A stretch of 64,000 bases of DNA from Cyanidiococcus yangmingshanensis (taxonomy: Eukaryota > Rhodophyta > Bangiophyceae > Cyanidiales > Cyanidiaceae). Positions within the stretch are counted from its first letter, which is position 1; every line of letters starts with the position of its first letter. The translations under genes were made by a program, and so were the position numbers. Positions 1 to 9,716 of the stretch are shown piece by piece. The notes below the pieces were generated by a model, which had not been told where the DNA came from, searched no databases, and saw only the letters and a list, made by a program, of their open reading frames with translations. The stretch covers positions 186,001 through 250,000 of the forward strand of contig VWRR01000010.1 of assembly GCA_013995675.1 (NCBI GenBank). The letters run 5' to 3'.

Positions 1-768
1 CAGATCAGTCGCCGCTCTCCGTAAAGACTTTGCTCATAGCAAATGGACCACTTTCTAACGTGGGGACCAAGCGCCGTGGAAGCGTGTCCATAGCGCCACG
101 CGCTGGCACGACCCCTGAGATTCGTTTGGGAACCTTGTCAATCTCGCTCTTTTCATAGATGATCTCAAGTGCCCGGTTCGAGAACAAAATACTGTTCATC
201 AAAATTTGGTTTTCGCTGACAGCCACGTTCCTCTTCAGTGCAGGTCACCGCAACTCGTTTTCAAGCGTCCTTTTTCGTATTTGCGAGCAAGCTTGTGAGA
301 TTGAGGCCAAGGCCTTTCTTGGCTCACCGCGCTTTCTGCTGCGAATGCTGGCCACATCTAGCATCATACCTGCGCATTCTGCATTTCCGTTCTCGAGGAT
401 CTGCAGACCAGCGCAGTTCCTCGGGTCACTCCGAAGCTGTGGGTCTCGCTTGCGAACCGAAATCTGCGCCCATGACCAACGCACATTCCTGGGTGCAAAA
501 GCACGGAGCGCGCCCCGATGCGCACCCGATCTCGTGCCATCGATCCAGATCAATCATGCACGCGAAAGGTCGCCTGCGCCTCGCTTTCCTCGGCGCGCCC
601 TCGCCGGCGGACGCAGTCGCACGCATCGATCGATGTGACCTGGAGATGCCAACCTTGCACCATCGTTGCCTTGACCATCGTTCTCGATTGGTTCGCCGAT
701 TCACCCGGGTGGCGACGCTTGGGGTACTTTGGTGAGCGCCTCTTTGAAAGATCTTCTTTTGTGAAAAC
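1..768. other. No confident gene (left edge)
   Basis: Open frames occur on both strands but none resembles a known family. A 63-codon minus-strand frame from an ATG at 199 to a stop at 5 is the only compact ORF; it could be the tail of a gene or chance. Nothing else is seen. Confidence 0.5.
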
Positions 769-1341
769 ATGAGTTTCACGGAGATTACCGCTTTTGTTTC
801 GAGAGTACCCGTGCTCAAGCAGGGAAGCACGCCGGCTGTGAACCACCGGTTTCAAGGACGGCGTGAAGCGCAGAGGTTTTTGCTTCGTGGCCAACTCGAC
901 ACGCATCGTCGAGCGTTTTTGCAACAAAGCTGTGCAATACTGTTCGGGGGTATTGTAACTGCTCTAGGGGGTTCCACACGAGTGGGCGCTGAGGTTCTCC
1001 GTCACGCAGCACCCGGATATGAGTTGCAAGGCGATTATCACGAGGACGCAACTCGCGTGATGGAATCGATGCGCACAGTCGCTAAAATGGAACGGGGAAC
1101 GCCTGGCATGAAAGAGAAAGTAGACGCGACTAGAAAACAGATGAATGACTTTGTTGCGCTCTACAGAAGGAATCCGAATATAGCTGGAGCGGTTTCATTC
1201 TCTACGCTATACACAGCGATTAACACGCTCGCGGGACATTTTGCGAGCTATGGGAGCATGTATCCTGTTCCAGAGAAGCGGCGGAAGCGTTTGGAGCAGC
1301 AGCTAAATGATGTGGAAAGAGCGTTAAGCCGTGGGCGCTAA
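769..1341 (+). CDS. psb27: Photosystem II assembly/repair protein Psb27
   Basis: Psb27 is a thylakoid lumen protein that binds CP43 of unassembled or damaged photosystem II and delays docking of the oxygen-evolving cluster until repair is finished. The 190-residue product starts at a clear ATG. Residues 1-70 form a bipartite plastid/thylakoid leader with a twin-arginine-like segment (RRAFLQQ) followed by a hydrophobic, glycine-rich stretch, suggesting Tat export into the lumen. The mature part (about 72-190) has the family pattern: Y-x-E-D near the first helix, INDF-like MNDFVALYRR, SFSTLYTAINTLAGHFASYG, and the PVPEKRRKRLEQQLNDVE terminal helix. No lipobox cysteine sits at the mature N-terminus, unlike cyanobacterial Psb27, which is normal for eukaryotic copies. 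It stands alone with no adjacent photosynthetic gene. Confidence 0.93.
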   Translation: MSFTEITAFVSRVPVLKQGSTPAVNHRFQGRREAQRFLLRGQLDTHRRAFLQQSCAILFGGIVTALGGSTRVGAEVLRHAAPGYELQGDYHEDATRVMESMRTVAKMERGTPGMKEKVDATRKQMNDFVALYRRNPNIAGAVSFSTLYTAINTLAGHFASYGSMYPVPEKRRKRLEQQLNDVERALSRGR

Positions 1342-2173
1342 GGGTACGCATCGCCATATTCCTAAATACGGCCGCATAGATTACGCCCTGGATCGATAGA
1401 CTCAACAGCTTGCCCGTTGCTGTTCCACACATATCTTGGCCAATCTCCATCGAGATAAATTCGACACATAGAGGGCGAAGCACGTGAGCTCGGTGGGACA
1501 AGTCCCTCGTCGGTATCCTGTGTATCCCTCAGTAACCAGCAGTATTCCAGGATATTCCATGAGTACATATATCTGTTCGGCGGGCACGTCTATATCCCGA
1601 CGACGCTTATCATGGATACTTGGATCATTCGCTGAATAGAACAGGAGCAGGGCAAACCCCGTGTAACGGGTAGTTGATTGGGGTCCCTACCATCTCTTGG
1701 CTACAGTTATCGGGAAATAGCCAACGATCTCTTGGGAGCGAACCATTTTCACACAGTAAACTCAAGCTGCATTTAGAAGCGCTTTTGCGTAGTCCTGATC
1801 CAAGAACTCTGGCATATCGACGATCAAGCGATGAATGGAACGACGAGCACGACACTCGTATGGAAAATCAAAAATTGCGCCCTGTTATCCATAGTCTACG
1901 CAAATGATTAATATTTAAAAACAATTGCGCTTTCACCCACGTACTTTAGACTTGGTTGGATCTGAAAGTTCTTTGTACTGGTCGCGCAAGCACCTGCATC
2001 GTCGCAGGAGACCACGCTTCGGGGTCCATCGCGTGTAGATCATGATCCTCCCGTGCCGGGAAGTCTATGGACCATTTTGACCAATCTGTGGCTGCTATGC
2101 AAGCGAGGCGCCGTTTCCGTTGCTTGTTCGACAGTATTCTGGCTCAAGTGCGCTTATTTCAACAACACGCTTC
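1342..2173. other. Intergenic, no gene seen
   Basis: Between Psb27 and ATP synthase d only short overlapping frames are present on both strands, none with recognisable sequence. It presumably holds the 3' region of psb27 and the promoter of the downstream gene. Confidence 0.5.
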
Positions 2174-2764
2174 ATGCAACGCTTATCCAACGCGCTTCAT
2201 GCTCGGCTTCTGTACATAGCCCCAAGTTTAAGAAGAGGAAAGGGGGTCAGCCAGACCTGGCTCAGCACCGAGCCGCATAGAGAGTCGTCCGATGAGGTTG
2301 CGCAACTAGACTTCAAAGCTCTGGCAGAGAACGCCGACGCAGACACTTTGACTGAAATCAATCGTCTACGACAGACCGTGGATGATCTTCATAGCCAGTT
2401 TTCTGTTCCAGGCGATGTCGAAAAACTAGATTGGAGTCAGTGGGAGGGGAAGTTGTTTTCGACTGGCATCGTCGAGTCTCTGCGCAAAGCGTTTGAGTCC
2501 CTGAAACCGCCTGATCTGGAGGCTGAGCGTAAGGAGCTTCTGAGTCAGATCGATTCTAGTTTCGAGCCTTTGTTAAAAGAGGCACAGGAACTCTCAAAAA
2601 ACGCTGAAAAACGTCTCAAGTCGCTGGAGCAAATGCTGCAGGAGCTTGATGAAATTCAGAAGAACTTGCCGAAACTGACTGCAGACGAACTCATGGCGAA
2701 AAGACCGGATCTAGCCGAAGAGGTCGAATCTGATTTAAAGCAGTCGAGATGGTTTAAAGTATGA
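2174..2764 (+). CDS. Mitochondrial ATP synthase subunit d
   Basis: This is a peripheral stalk component of the mitochondrial F1Fo-ATP synthase. The first in-frame ATG is at 2174; the open frame extends upstream without a methionine. That start gives 196 residues. Residues 1-35 are basic and hydroxyl-rich with no acidic residues, a typical mitochondrial presequence. The rest is acidic and helical. It matches the plant/algal subunit d family in its second half: GIVESLRKAFESLKPP, a long coiled-coil-like KEAQELSKNAEKRLKSLEQ, then LTADELMAKRPDLAEEVESD, equivalent to the plant T-M-T-A-D-E-Y-F-E-K-H-P-E-L signature, and a short tail ending with an aromatic residue near the C-terminus. There is no transmembrane segment, as expected. 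The identification rests on this signature; the N-terminal half is divergent. Confidence 0.82.
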   Translation: MQRLSNALHARLLYIAPSLRRGKGVSQTWLSTEPHRESSDEVAQLDFKALAENADADTLTEINRLRQTVDDLHSQFSVPGDVEKLDWSQWEGKLFSTGIVESLRKAFESLKPPDLEAERKELLSQIDSSFEPLLKEAQELSKNAEKRLKSLEQMLQELDEIQKNLPKLTADELMAKRPDLAEEVESDLKQSRWFKV

Positions 2765-4447
2765 ACCCATTGCATGCGAACATGCGATGTACTTGCCGAA
2801 AGTATCCCTGCTTTGTCAACGTTACACGAACGCGCCCGGGGTCCATACTGCGGCACACGGGGCCCGATGAATTCATTCAAGGGCTTTGTTTTCGACGACC
2901 GTTTCTCACCCGGAGCTGGTTTTTTGAAGACATGGTAAAACACCAACTCAGTTCCTCGCTTGGAAGAGGTTGCATGATATCTCGTAGGTAGATCGAGCTG
3001 CAACTCACAGAAGTTACTCCGGTCTCCGAATCAGAGCAACCTCAGGACCGGATCCAAGGTGATGAGCAATATGAGTCGCAGAGATTTCTTACGGTTGCGA
3101 GAACACAACTGGCGCTCAAAGATTAAGAGGCACTGGAATATCGTGGTTCGCGTGAATGGGTTGACCCCGCATTCTCAGAGCAGCGTAGCAAAAGCTCAGC
3201 CAGCGCTGGACCCAAAAAGCGTGCCCATGAATAGTCGAAACTGTCCACAGATTCCATACGTATCTCCGCCCTTTGCCGGTACGCGAACGCGAAGTGTGCC
3301 CTGTCAGTGATCATTGGACTGCGTTGAATGTTCGAGAACGCGGGTGCATATTCTCTGAAAACCGTGATTTTTGCAGCCTCTCGCTTGGGGCCGAGATATT
3401 GATCGTTTACCTTCTGAAGGCCGCATTTTCCGGTCGCATAAACCACGGATTTGCCATGAATGTTGAGAATCAGCTCTCTGAGGCTAGACATGATGTTTTC
3501 GACTCGATCAAGAACTTGCCAAACGCGTTTATCCATCAAGGTCTGATAGCGACAAAATATACCGTATCAGGATATGAATCTAAGTTTCGCAAGCACGAAC
3601 GCTTCCATGCACGTTTGATGCCGGCTAGAGTAGAAACAGCAGTTCATTTTTGAGAAAGATACATAACAAAGCACCTGGGTTGTACGCGAAGAAGAGAATG
3701 CACCAATCGCCGGGACTTTGTTGATGCTTGCACGGGCTCGGGCGCAGACTTTGAAGCTCGTTTAGATGAAACTCGAAACATAGAAAAACATTTGTGAAAA
3801 CGTTGAACAGAAAGCGTTATCTAGATCCTGCAAACTCGAGCTTGTATTTCAGCATGGGTACGATTACTTCAACAAAAGTAAGCAGGAGATTTTAAATGCA
3901 GGAATATTCAACAAGCGTCGTATTGTCAGCGACCAGGACAGGGGATTTTTCTTACATTTCGTCCGGCGTACAGAATCAATATAGAGCGACTTTTGAAGTA
4001 GCCATGAGGCGATAGGCGACGCTTAGCCTTGTTCGTGAGCGGGCCCTCTCTCCTGGAGGCACCAGATTCCGGTTTGGAGCCACACAAAAATCTCAAACCT
4101 CAGAGGCTAGCGACACCAAACATTTCCCGATTTTGCTCTAGTCGACGTTTCACCAGCGAACGCTGTAGCCCGCTGCGGATCCTATCACAGAGTACCATAC
4201 CGTGACAGCTCGTTTCATCAAGGAACTTCCATGTGCGTGCTGCAGGTCGGTGTTTTCCGGTGCCCTCGCTTCTCGAGAGATCTAGTCATTCAAAGGAGCA
4301 ATGCGGAGCGCTCCGCATCAAAAGAGGACTTCAAGTTCACGCGGAAAGCCCATGCTGCGGACCGCTCGAAAGCTGGTGGGTTCTCTATGCTCAAATGTCG
4401 ATGCGCTTCGTTGCGTTCAGTGCAGCATACGTTGATGTATCTGCAAT
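2765..4447. other. 1.7 kb without a supported gene
   Basis: Several frames of 70-140 codons overlap on both strands (for example 3273-3653 plus and 3123-3539 minus) but shadow each other and match nothing recognisable. The region should contain the 3' ends of the two flanking convergent genes. Confidence 0.5.
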
Positions 4448-5890
4448 TCAAGTTATGGTAACAATCCTCTCTGGCAATGCAGCAAATCTTCGCAGAGTAG
4501 ATTCGTGCATGTTCTGAAAGAATCTTTGGAGCGCAGCCCTAGCGAAACACAAAACCACAGCGAATAGTTTGGACATGAAAACAGTGACCGCCAAGGCGTA
4601 GATGCCGATTACAACTGAGCGAGCGGGAGCCGTTGCGGCGATGATGAGCTTCGGCTCGTGGCAGGCGGTAGACCTCGATTCGTCCGTCACTGCGCAGAAC
4701 GCTAATTCGCTAAGAACTCCACAAGCGAATAGAACGGTAACGCAAATGGTAATAAACGCAACAACCACGACAGATCGGAGGATAATTTGCACACTCCAGG
4801 AGGAAAACCCAACGAGAACAAGATCCTGATCGTCAGTTTCTGAGTCTAGACTATAGTCCTGACGCTCAAATTCTATGATGGTTTCCAAACCATGGCGATG
4901 TGCAGCCGCGTTGTCGCTTTCGAGGCGCTCATGGAACTCCATTCCTCCTGAAGACAGGTTTGATAGCGTTCGCCTCTCAATCCGATACGAGCGAACAACT
5001 CGTCGCATCAGTCGTTCATGCATTTGCATTGCTGCATTCGCCACGGCGATAAAAACAAGACGGGCGTCTGTACTCGCCAGTCTAGGCGAGAGAGCAGAGC
5101 GAAAGGACCATTTTTCTCCTGCAACTAGATCTTCTCTTACAGTCGTATCTATATCTGCGAGTTCCAGTTCTCTGCGGCCCGTCAAGAAGAATTCATTCGT
5201 CTCCAGTGCGGACTCGCCGAAACCTATATCTGTCGGCGTATCAATCGCCAACCAGTGCCATATCACCGCCTCTAGACACTCACCCGAATAGGTGGTCCCG
5301 CAAAGCTCACATCGCAATCGTTGTGCACTCCAGTACTCTAGAGCAAGTCTCGGACACCATGGTGCCAGTAGCACGCGCGGGCTGCCCAAAATAATCATCC
5401 ACTCTGCCAAGCATGCACGGACAAATCGGACAACTTGTGAATAGAATAAGCAAACCCGAGAGCAGCATTCATGTCTCTGGTTGTTTCGGTGCGTGCCTTC
5501 TGCTCTTGACTGCGCAGATGAATGGGTCGTACCCATGATAGCATCGCTGCCTAGCGCCCATGCCATTGAGTCATGATTCGCATCCATATGAAGACGTGTC
5601 GACAAGTGATGACCTTCCCGTGTTTCGGCTCGCCGACGAGCGGCGGCGCGCAGGACCTGTTGCGCTGCCACCAGAACCCAGGGGCTCGACCACACACCTG
5701 CGGCATAACCTTGTTTTCGTAGCCACAGCGCTAGGCACTGAGTGTGAACGTAAGCAAGAGTTCCGCGGCAGCCACAAACGTTCACTAATTCCTGTGCTTC
5801 TTCTGTGCGCTCGCAAAGGCAGAGGCGACACGCCGGTGCGCTTACGGCGGTCTCTTCGTCGGAATAGCGCGTTTGCGAATCAGCGCGCAT
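4448..5890 (-). CDS. RING-CH (MARCH-type) membrane E3 ubiquitin ligase
   Basis: A probable membrane-anchored ubiquitin ligase of 480 residues, starting at the first ATG (5888-5890); the open frame upstream has none. Residues 21-52 carry the first part of a RING-CH (RINGv) zinc finger: C21-x2-C24, C39-x-C41, then seven residues to H49 and two to C52. The last pair, C194-x2-C197 in CELCGTTYSG, comes about 140 residues later instead of the usual 11-25. The insert includes hydrophobic stretches (around 65-78 and 160-178). Two strong membrane helices follow near the C-terminus: one around an I-I-L-R-S-V-V-V-V-A-F-I run and one around V-V-I-G-I-Y-A-L-A-V. In MARCH-family enzymes the zinc finger recruits the E2 and the membrane segments choose membrane-protein substrates. 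The substrate cannot be told here. Confidence 0.8.
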   Translation of the reverse strand: MRADSQTRYSDEETAVSAPACRLCLCERTEEAQELVNVCGCRGTLAYVHTQCLALWLRKQGYAAGVWSSPWVLVAAQQVLRAAARRRAETREGHHLSTRLHMDANHDSMAWALGSDAIMGTTHSSAQSRAEGTHRNNQRHECCSRVCLFYSQVVRFVRACLAEWMIILGSPRVLLAPWCPRLALEYWSAQRLRCELCGTTYSGECLEAVIWHWLAIDTPTDIGFGESALETNEFFLTGRRELELADIDTTVREDLVAGEKWSFRSALSPRLASTDARLVFIAVANAAMQMHERLMRRVVRSYRIERRTLSNLSSGGMEFHERLESDNAAAHRHGLETIIEFERQDYSLDSETDDQDLVLVGFSSWSVQIILRSVVVVAFITICVTVLFACGVLSELAFCAVTDESRSTACHEPKLIIAATAPARSVVIGIYALAVTVFMSKLFAVVLCFARAALQRFFQNMHESTLRRFAALPERIVTIT

Positions 5891-6991
5891 AGAAGGAATG
5901 ACTGATAGAAATTGATCCGCACAAAAGCTGATCGAAGACAATGAAGCAAACACAAAAAATTTCGGCTAAAACACGACTTATTAACGGCTGCGAGCAAGAA
6001 ATTTGACTCCGAGATGCGCGACCATAAACAGATCATCTCGGCGAGGAGCGCTGCGAACTCGATTTCCCTTCAACAAGTGGGATTTCCCCTAGAGTTTTGC
6101 TTCCGTTCATTGGCTGGTCTGGCCGCGCCGGATGATCTTGACCGGCAGAGATTTAGTAGGTATGCGTGTTCTCGTTACCTGACGCAGAGAAACAACTCTA
6201 GCCGGCGCATAGAACTGCTCAAAGCGTGAAGCGCTGATATCTAACTGACCCCACCGATCGTTGGCCTCAAACGCTTTTTTATGGGCTCGGACGAATCCCT
6301 GTAGTGGTTTGGACGATGGGAAACCCGACAAACCGAAACGAAATCCTCTGGTTTGAGAGCTCTGCGAGTACTGAAATATAGCTTTGATAAGACCGTTTCA
6401 TCTAAGCTGGGAAATCGAACTCGTGACGGGCGCGAAACTCCACATGAACGAGTTGCAATATAGAAGTATAAATTCGCAGTGAAAAACTGCGGCGATGAAA
6501 TTTTCTGGGCTCTCCTCATAACCACTGTGAGGAGCACGAGAAGAAGCGTCGTGATACTGCCACCAAACGAGGACCTCTGTGAACTCGCGCTCGAACAGGA
6601 ATGCTGGGCGCTTTTAGGTAGTTCTGGATTCTTGTGCTCGTCGCTGGGCACGTGAACGAGGTTACTCTATCAGCGCACAAAAGTTCTCTCTATGTGCAGT
6701 CTTTCAGCAATCTTCTCTTCAAAGCGATTGATTTGCTCGAGCCTGATATCTTGACAAAGGGCATACTACATGGAGCGCTATTCAGGAGCTTGAATGCAGG
6801 ACAAATTCATGGGCGCATGCAAAATCTGTTACGGTCCAATGAGACACCAGGTTCGCGATGGATGAATGCCGGGGGGCGCATATTTTTCATGCATAGGGAG
6901 AGACTTTCACGGACCCGCACGCTGGCTGGCACGCATGCTTTGCACAATCTAGAGATAGCTCTATCATCAAAGAACGAATATTCGTCCGTCG
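5891..6991. other. Intergenic, no gene seen
   Basis: Short frames only. A 136-codon minus frame (6241-6651) has no initiator ATG and no family signature. A 152-codon plus frame (6634-7092) likewise begins without ATG and runs into the 3' end of the queC-like gene. Confidence 0.5.
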
Positions 6992-8125
6992 TTACTCGCT
7001 GCTGGCTGTGTGGGGCCTCATCGTTGGATTCGTGGATAGGCGAGCCAGTTGAGGATCCTCTATCCCCAGCTGGCGGAATGCGGTGTGCCTAATTCGACAA
7101 GCATCACAACGCCGACATGGAGTCCCGGCCTCATCCAATGGGTCATAACAGCTGTGAGTCATCGAATAATCCACACCAAGGCGCAGACCTTCCTGTATGA
7201 TCTCGGTCTTCGGCATTTGCAGTAAAGGCGCATGAATCCGAAAGCGACGATCGGTATTTTTCTCTACACCAGCCCGTGTTCCCAGTTCAGCGACATGTTC
7301 AAAGGCTTGAAAGTATTGCGGCCGGCAATCCGGATACCCCGAATAATCTACAGCGTTCGCACCAATGAAAATGTCATAGGATCTATGAACCTCAGCGAGC
7401 GCGAGCGCGTATGCGAGAAATATTGTGTTCCTCGCAGGAACGTATGTGACTGGTATAGACTCGGGATTCGTTTTCCACACCATATCCAACTGAGGTGCTT
7501 TCGGTACAAGAATCTCAGCGTTCGTGAGTGCGGACCCACCGATGCACCCAAAGTCGAGTCGAATCCAATGGTGCGCGAGAACCTGCTGAGCGAGAGCGAT
7601 GCGTCTCGCTGCCTCCAGCTCGCAGCGATGACGTTGTCCATATTCGAAGCTCAGCGCGCGACACGCGTATCCTTGTGAGCGGGCAAAAGCAAGGGTGGTC
7701 GCAGAGTCGAGGCCACCGCTCAGTAGCACAATAGCTACAGGCGACTCTCGTTCACCGATCTTGGTCTGATCATTCTGATTGTTTGTGTTTGCATTCAGCG
7801 CGTCCTTGCTATGGCTGTTCAGAAACCGGATGAAAACAGTTCTCTGATAGATTGCTCTACGGGTTGCCTTTGCTATGGTCTCGGGTTCGCCCCTGAACGT
7901 TTTCGGCACAATTCTCCTGTCGGTACCGTTCTCCTCGCGCATTCTTGTGGTCTTCTTGACGGGATCCTCGCTAAAGGAACGCTTACTCGTGATCCCTCTA
8001 GGAAGTACATCACGACCCAAGACGACTCGGTAAAATCGTCCACGCTCCTCGGCCTTCTTGTGCGTCCAAGAGCGGCGCCAAAACCGGAGAGCACACCGCA
8101 ACTCTGACAAAGCCTGCGCCATCAT
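6992..8125 (-). CDS. queC: 7-cyano-7-deazaguanine synthase (QueC-like)
   Basis: QueC converts 7-carboxy-7-deazaguanine to preQ0 with ATP and ammonia, the last shared step to queuosine, archaeosine and DNA deazapurines. The 377-residue product starts at a double ATG. Residues 130-377 form a full bacterial-type QueC. They show the PP-loop SGGLDS (136-141), [25 protein letters not shown] (bacterial V-P-G-R-N), the diagnostic [32 protein letters not shown], and a C-terminal zinc site (H-S-C-Y then C-x2-C-x2-C in [11 protein letters not shown]). Residues 1-129 are a basic extension absent from bacterial QueC, possibly an organelle leader or linker. No queD, queE or queF neighbour is present. Eukaryotes normally salvage queuine, so horizontal transfer from bacteria is the likely origin, and the extension plus host-like setting argue against contamination. 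The family call is secure; the role in the alga is unknown. Confidence 0.92.
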   Translation of the reverse strand: MMAQALSELRCALRFWRRSWTHKKAEERGRFYRVVLGRDVLPRGITSKRSFSEDPVKKTTRMREENGTDRRIVPKTFRGEPETIAKATRRAIYQRTVFIRFLNSHSKDALNANTNNQNDQTKIGERESPVAIVLLSGGLDSATTLAFARSQGYACRALSFEYGQRHRCELEAARRIALAQQVLAHHWIRLDFGCIGGSALTNAEILVPKAPQLDMVWKTNPESIPVTYVPARNTIFLAYALALAEVHRSYDIFIGANAVDYSGYPDCRPQYFQAFEHVAELGTRAGVEKNTDRRFRIHAPLLQMPKTEIIQEGLRLGVDYSMTHSCYDPLDEAGTPCRRCDACRIRHTAFRQLGIEDPQLARLSTNPTMRPHTASSE

Positions 8126-8380
8126 ATGATTTTTAGTTCATCAATCGAGGGCCACTAGAAGCCAGTTCCCCGCAGGCCGCTACACTCCACCCAACTGCTC
8201 TATGTGACCACGTGAGCCGATCAGACTGAAACGCGCGAAAGGTCTGCCCGTGCAAAGTCGCTACGCAGCGTGCAGCAGTGTGGACTGTGGAGATCAGCGG
8301 CGCGCTGTTCGCCAGCAGGAACGCAATAATTAAACTCGTTTTCTCAAGCTTGCCTGCGGACATGTGGCTGTGCGGAGCAC

Positions 8381-9419
8381 TTGTTTGCAAACGAAAGAAA
8401 GATTTCGTTATGTGATTACAGAGGCAAGTACTTACTGTTTCATATACAAAACTGCTCCAAAAAGCGTTCGAAACGGGACTCGTACTCAAATTTTCCGGGT
8501 TTCGTTTCAAACACAAGTACTCGTCTATGGCAGTCGCTCTTGCGTGCAGTTTTCACGGCAACAGCTTTGGCGACTTTTTCTTCTGTTTCTGCGGACCTCG
8601 TCTTTGCGGCAAGCCAACGCTCAACTGTGCAGGAACTCGCGACTACCGAGGGGAGTCAAGCTCTGAACCGCGAGATAGAGCTCAAGTTCACTCAAGCATT
8701 ACAACTCACTGAGCGGGGGGCCTGGGAGGAGGCGGAGTCTGCCTGGAGCGCATGTTCTCGATCTCGACCCGGAGAACGGAGCAGCACTTTCCAATCGGGG
8801 ACTTGTTCGCATCTCGCTCAATCGACTCGACGACGCGCTTGCGGACCTGCAGAGAGCGGTTCGGCTTTCGCCCGATGAACCAGTGCTCCACGAAAATCTC
8901 GGCACTATCTACGAGGCCCGAAACGACTGGGATGCTGCCTTACGAGAATACGGCACTGTTCTGCAGTTGGAGCCGAACAACGCCACGGCACTCCTGAGCC
9001 GAGGTAATGTTCATATCTCTCGAGGGGAGTATCTAGCAGCGCTCGCGGACTACGAGGCTGCAGCGAGCGCTGAAACAGGACTTGTCGCCTCGCGAGAGAA
9101 AATGGCCCTGGTCATGGCACAGCTCGGACGATCTGATGAGAGCATCCAGGTCCTTCGGCAAGTTGTTCGCAAGTACCCAGCTTACGCGGAGGCGCACGCA
9201 GCTCTCGCGGCGGTGCTCTGGGGCGCAAGACATGATTACCTAGGTGCAGAGGACCAATGGGCACGCATTCAAAACGATGATATGCGAGACCAGTTGTCAG
9301 ATCGCGAGACCTTGAGAGGTTATTTGCGCTGGCCACCACGTATGATACAGTATTTAAATGACTTTCTGAACTTGCGCACGGCAAGTGGAGAGATTGAGTC
9401 GGCTGGGTTCGTTCCATAG
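8381..9419 (+). CDS. Plastid (lumenal-type) TPR protein, frame-interrupted
   Basis: A TPR protein of a family shared by cyanobacteria and plastids. The frame from about 8381 has a basic leader, then a hydrophobic A-L-A-T-F-S-S-V-S segment ending in V-F-A-A, a likely thylakoid-transfer signal. TPR units follow. The first reads ALQLTERGAWEEAESAWS in one frame and continues in the next frame as HVLDLDPENGAALSNRG. The shift lies near 8750 and looks like one extra base. Further units (RISLNRLDDALADLQRAVRL, RNDWDAALREYGTVLQLEPN, RGEYLAALADYEAA) lead to the family's characteristic ending, with YLRWPPRMIQYLNDFLNLR resembling the plant R-R-W-P-P-x-M-V-x-A-L-x-x-F-L-x-L. No in-frame ATG exists before the leader, so the true 5' end is unresolved. 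It is divergent from the queC-like gene 255 bp away. Partner and exact function are unknown. Confidence 0.75.
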
Positions 9420-9716
9420 CCAGCCATGCTCACGCTCGGGATACTAAAGTCATTCACAGGCATCCTTTGTGTTGCTGACTATTCTGAGGCAGATACCCTC
9501 CAGGCAATGTCTGCGGCGGCGCATGGTTCGAATGCTGCCATGCCGTGTCCCTCTGCCATAGTAGAGTCAGGCGTGCGACGCTCACAAGTTGGTGTTAAAA
9601 GTTCGCCACCGGGGGATACTGATCTCGTCATTCTAGGACCGTCTGTAGAGCGTTCATGTGGCTCTGAAAATGAGCCATTTTCCGCAGTTCTAGAAGCGGT
9701 CATCAACGTCTCTGGT

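Noticed and set aside
159-927. Overlapping frames of 80-165 codons on both strands before psb27
   Set aside because: They shadow each other, several start without ATG and none has recognisable sequence.
3123-3653. Opposed 138- and 126-codon ORFs
   Set aside because: They overlap antisense, lack family signatures and neither is clearly the coding one.
6400-6430. tRNA-like T-loop on the minus strand (gttcgatttc)
   Set aside because: The flanking five bases on either side do not pair into a T stem, and no acceptor or anticodon arm could be built around it.
8381-9419. Interpreting the TPR frame change as an intron
   Set aside because: The two frames join with continuous TPR spacing and only one base over; no donor/acceptor pair or room for an intron exists.
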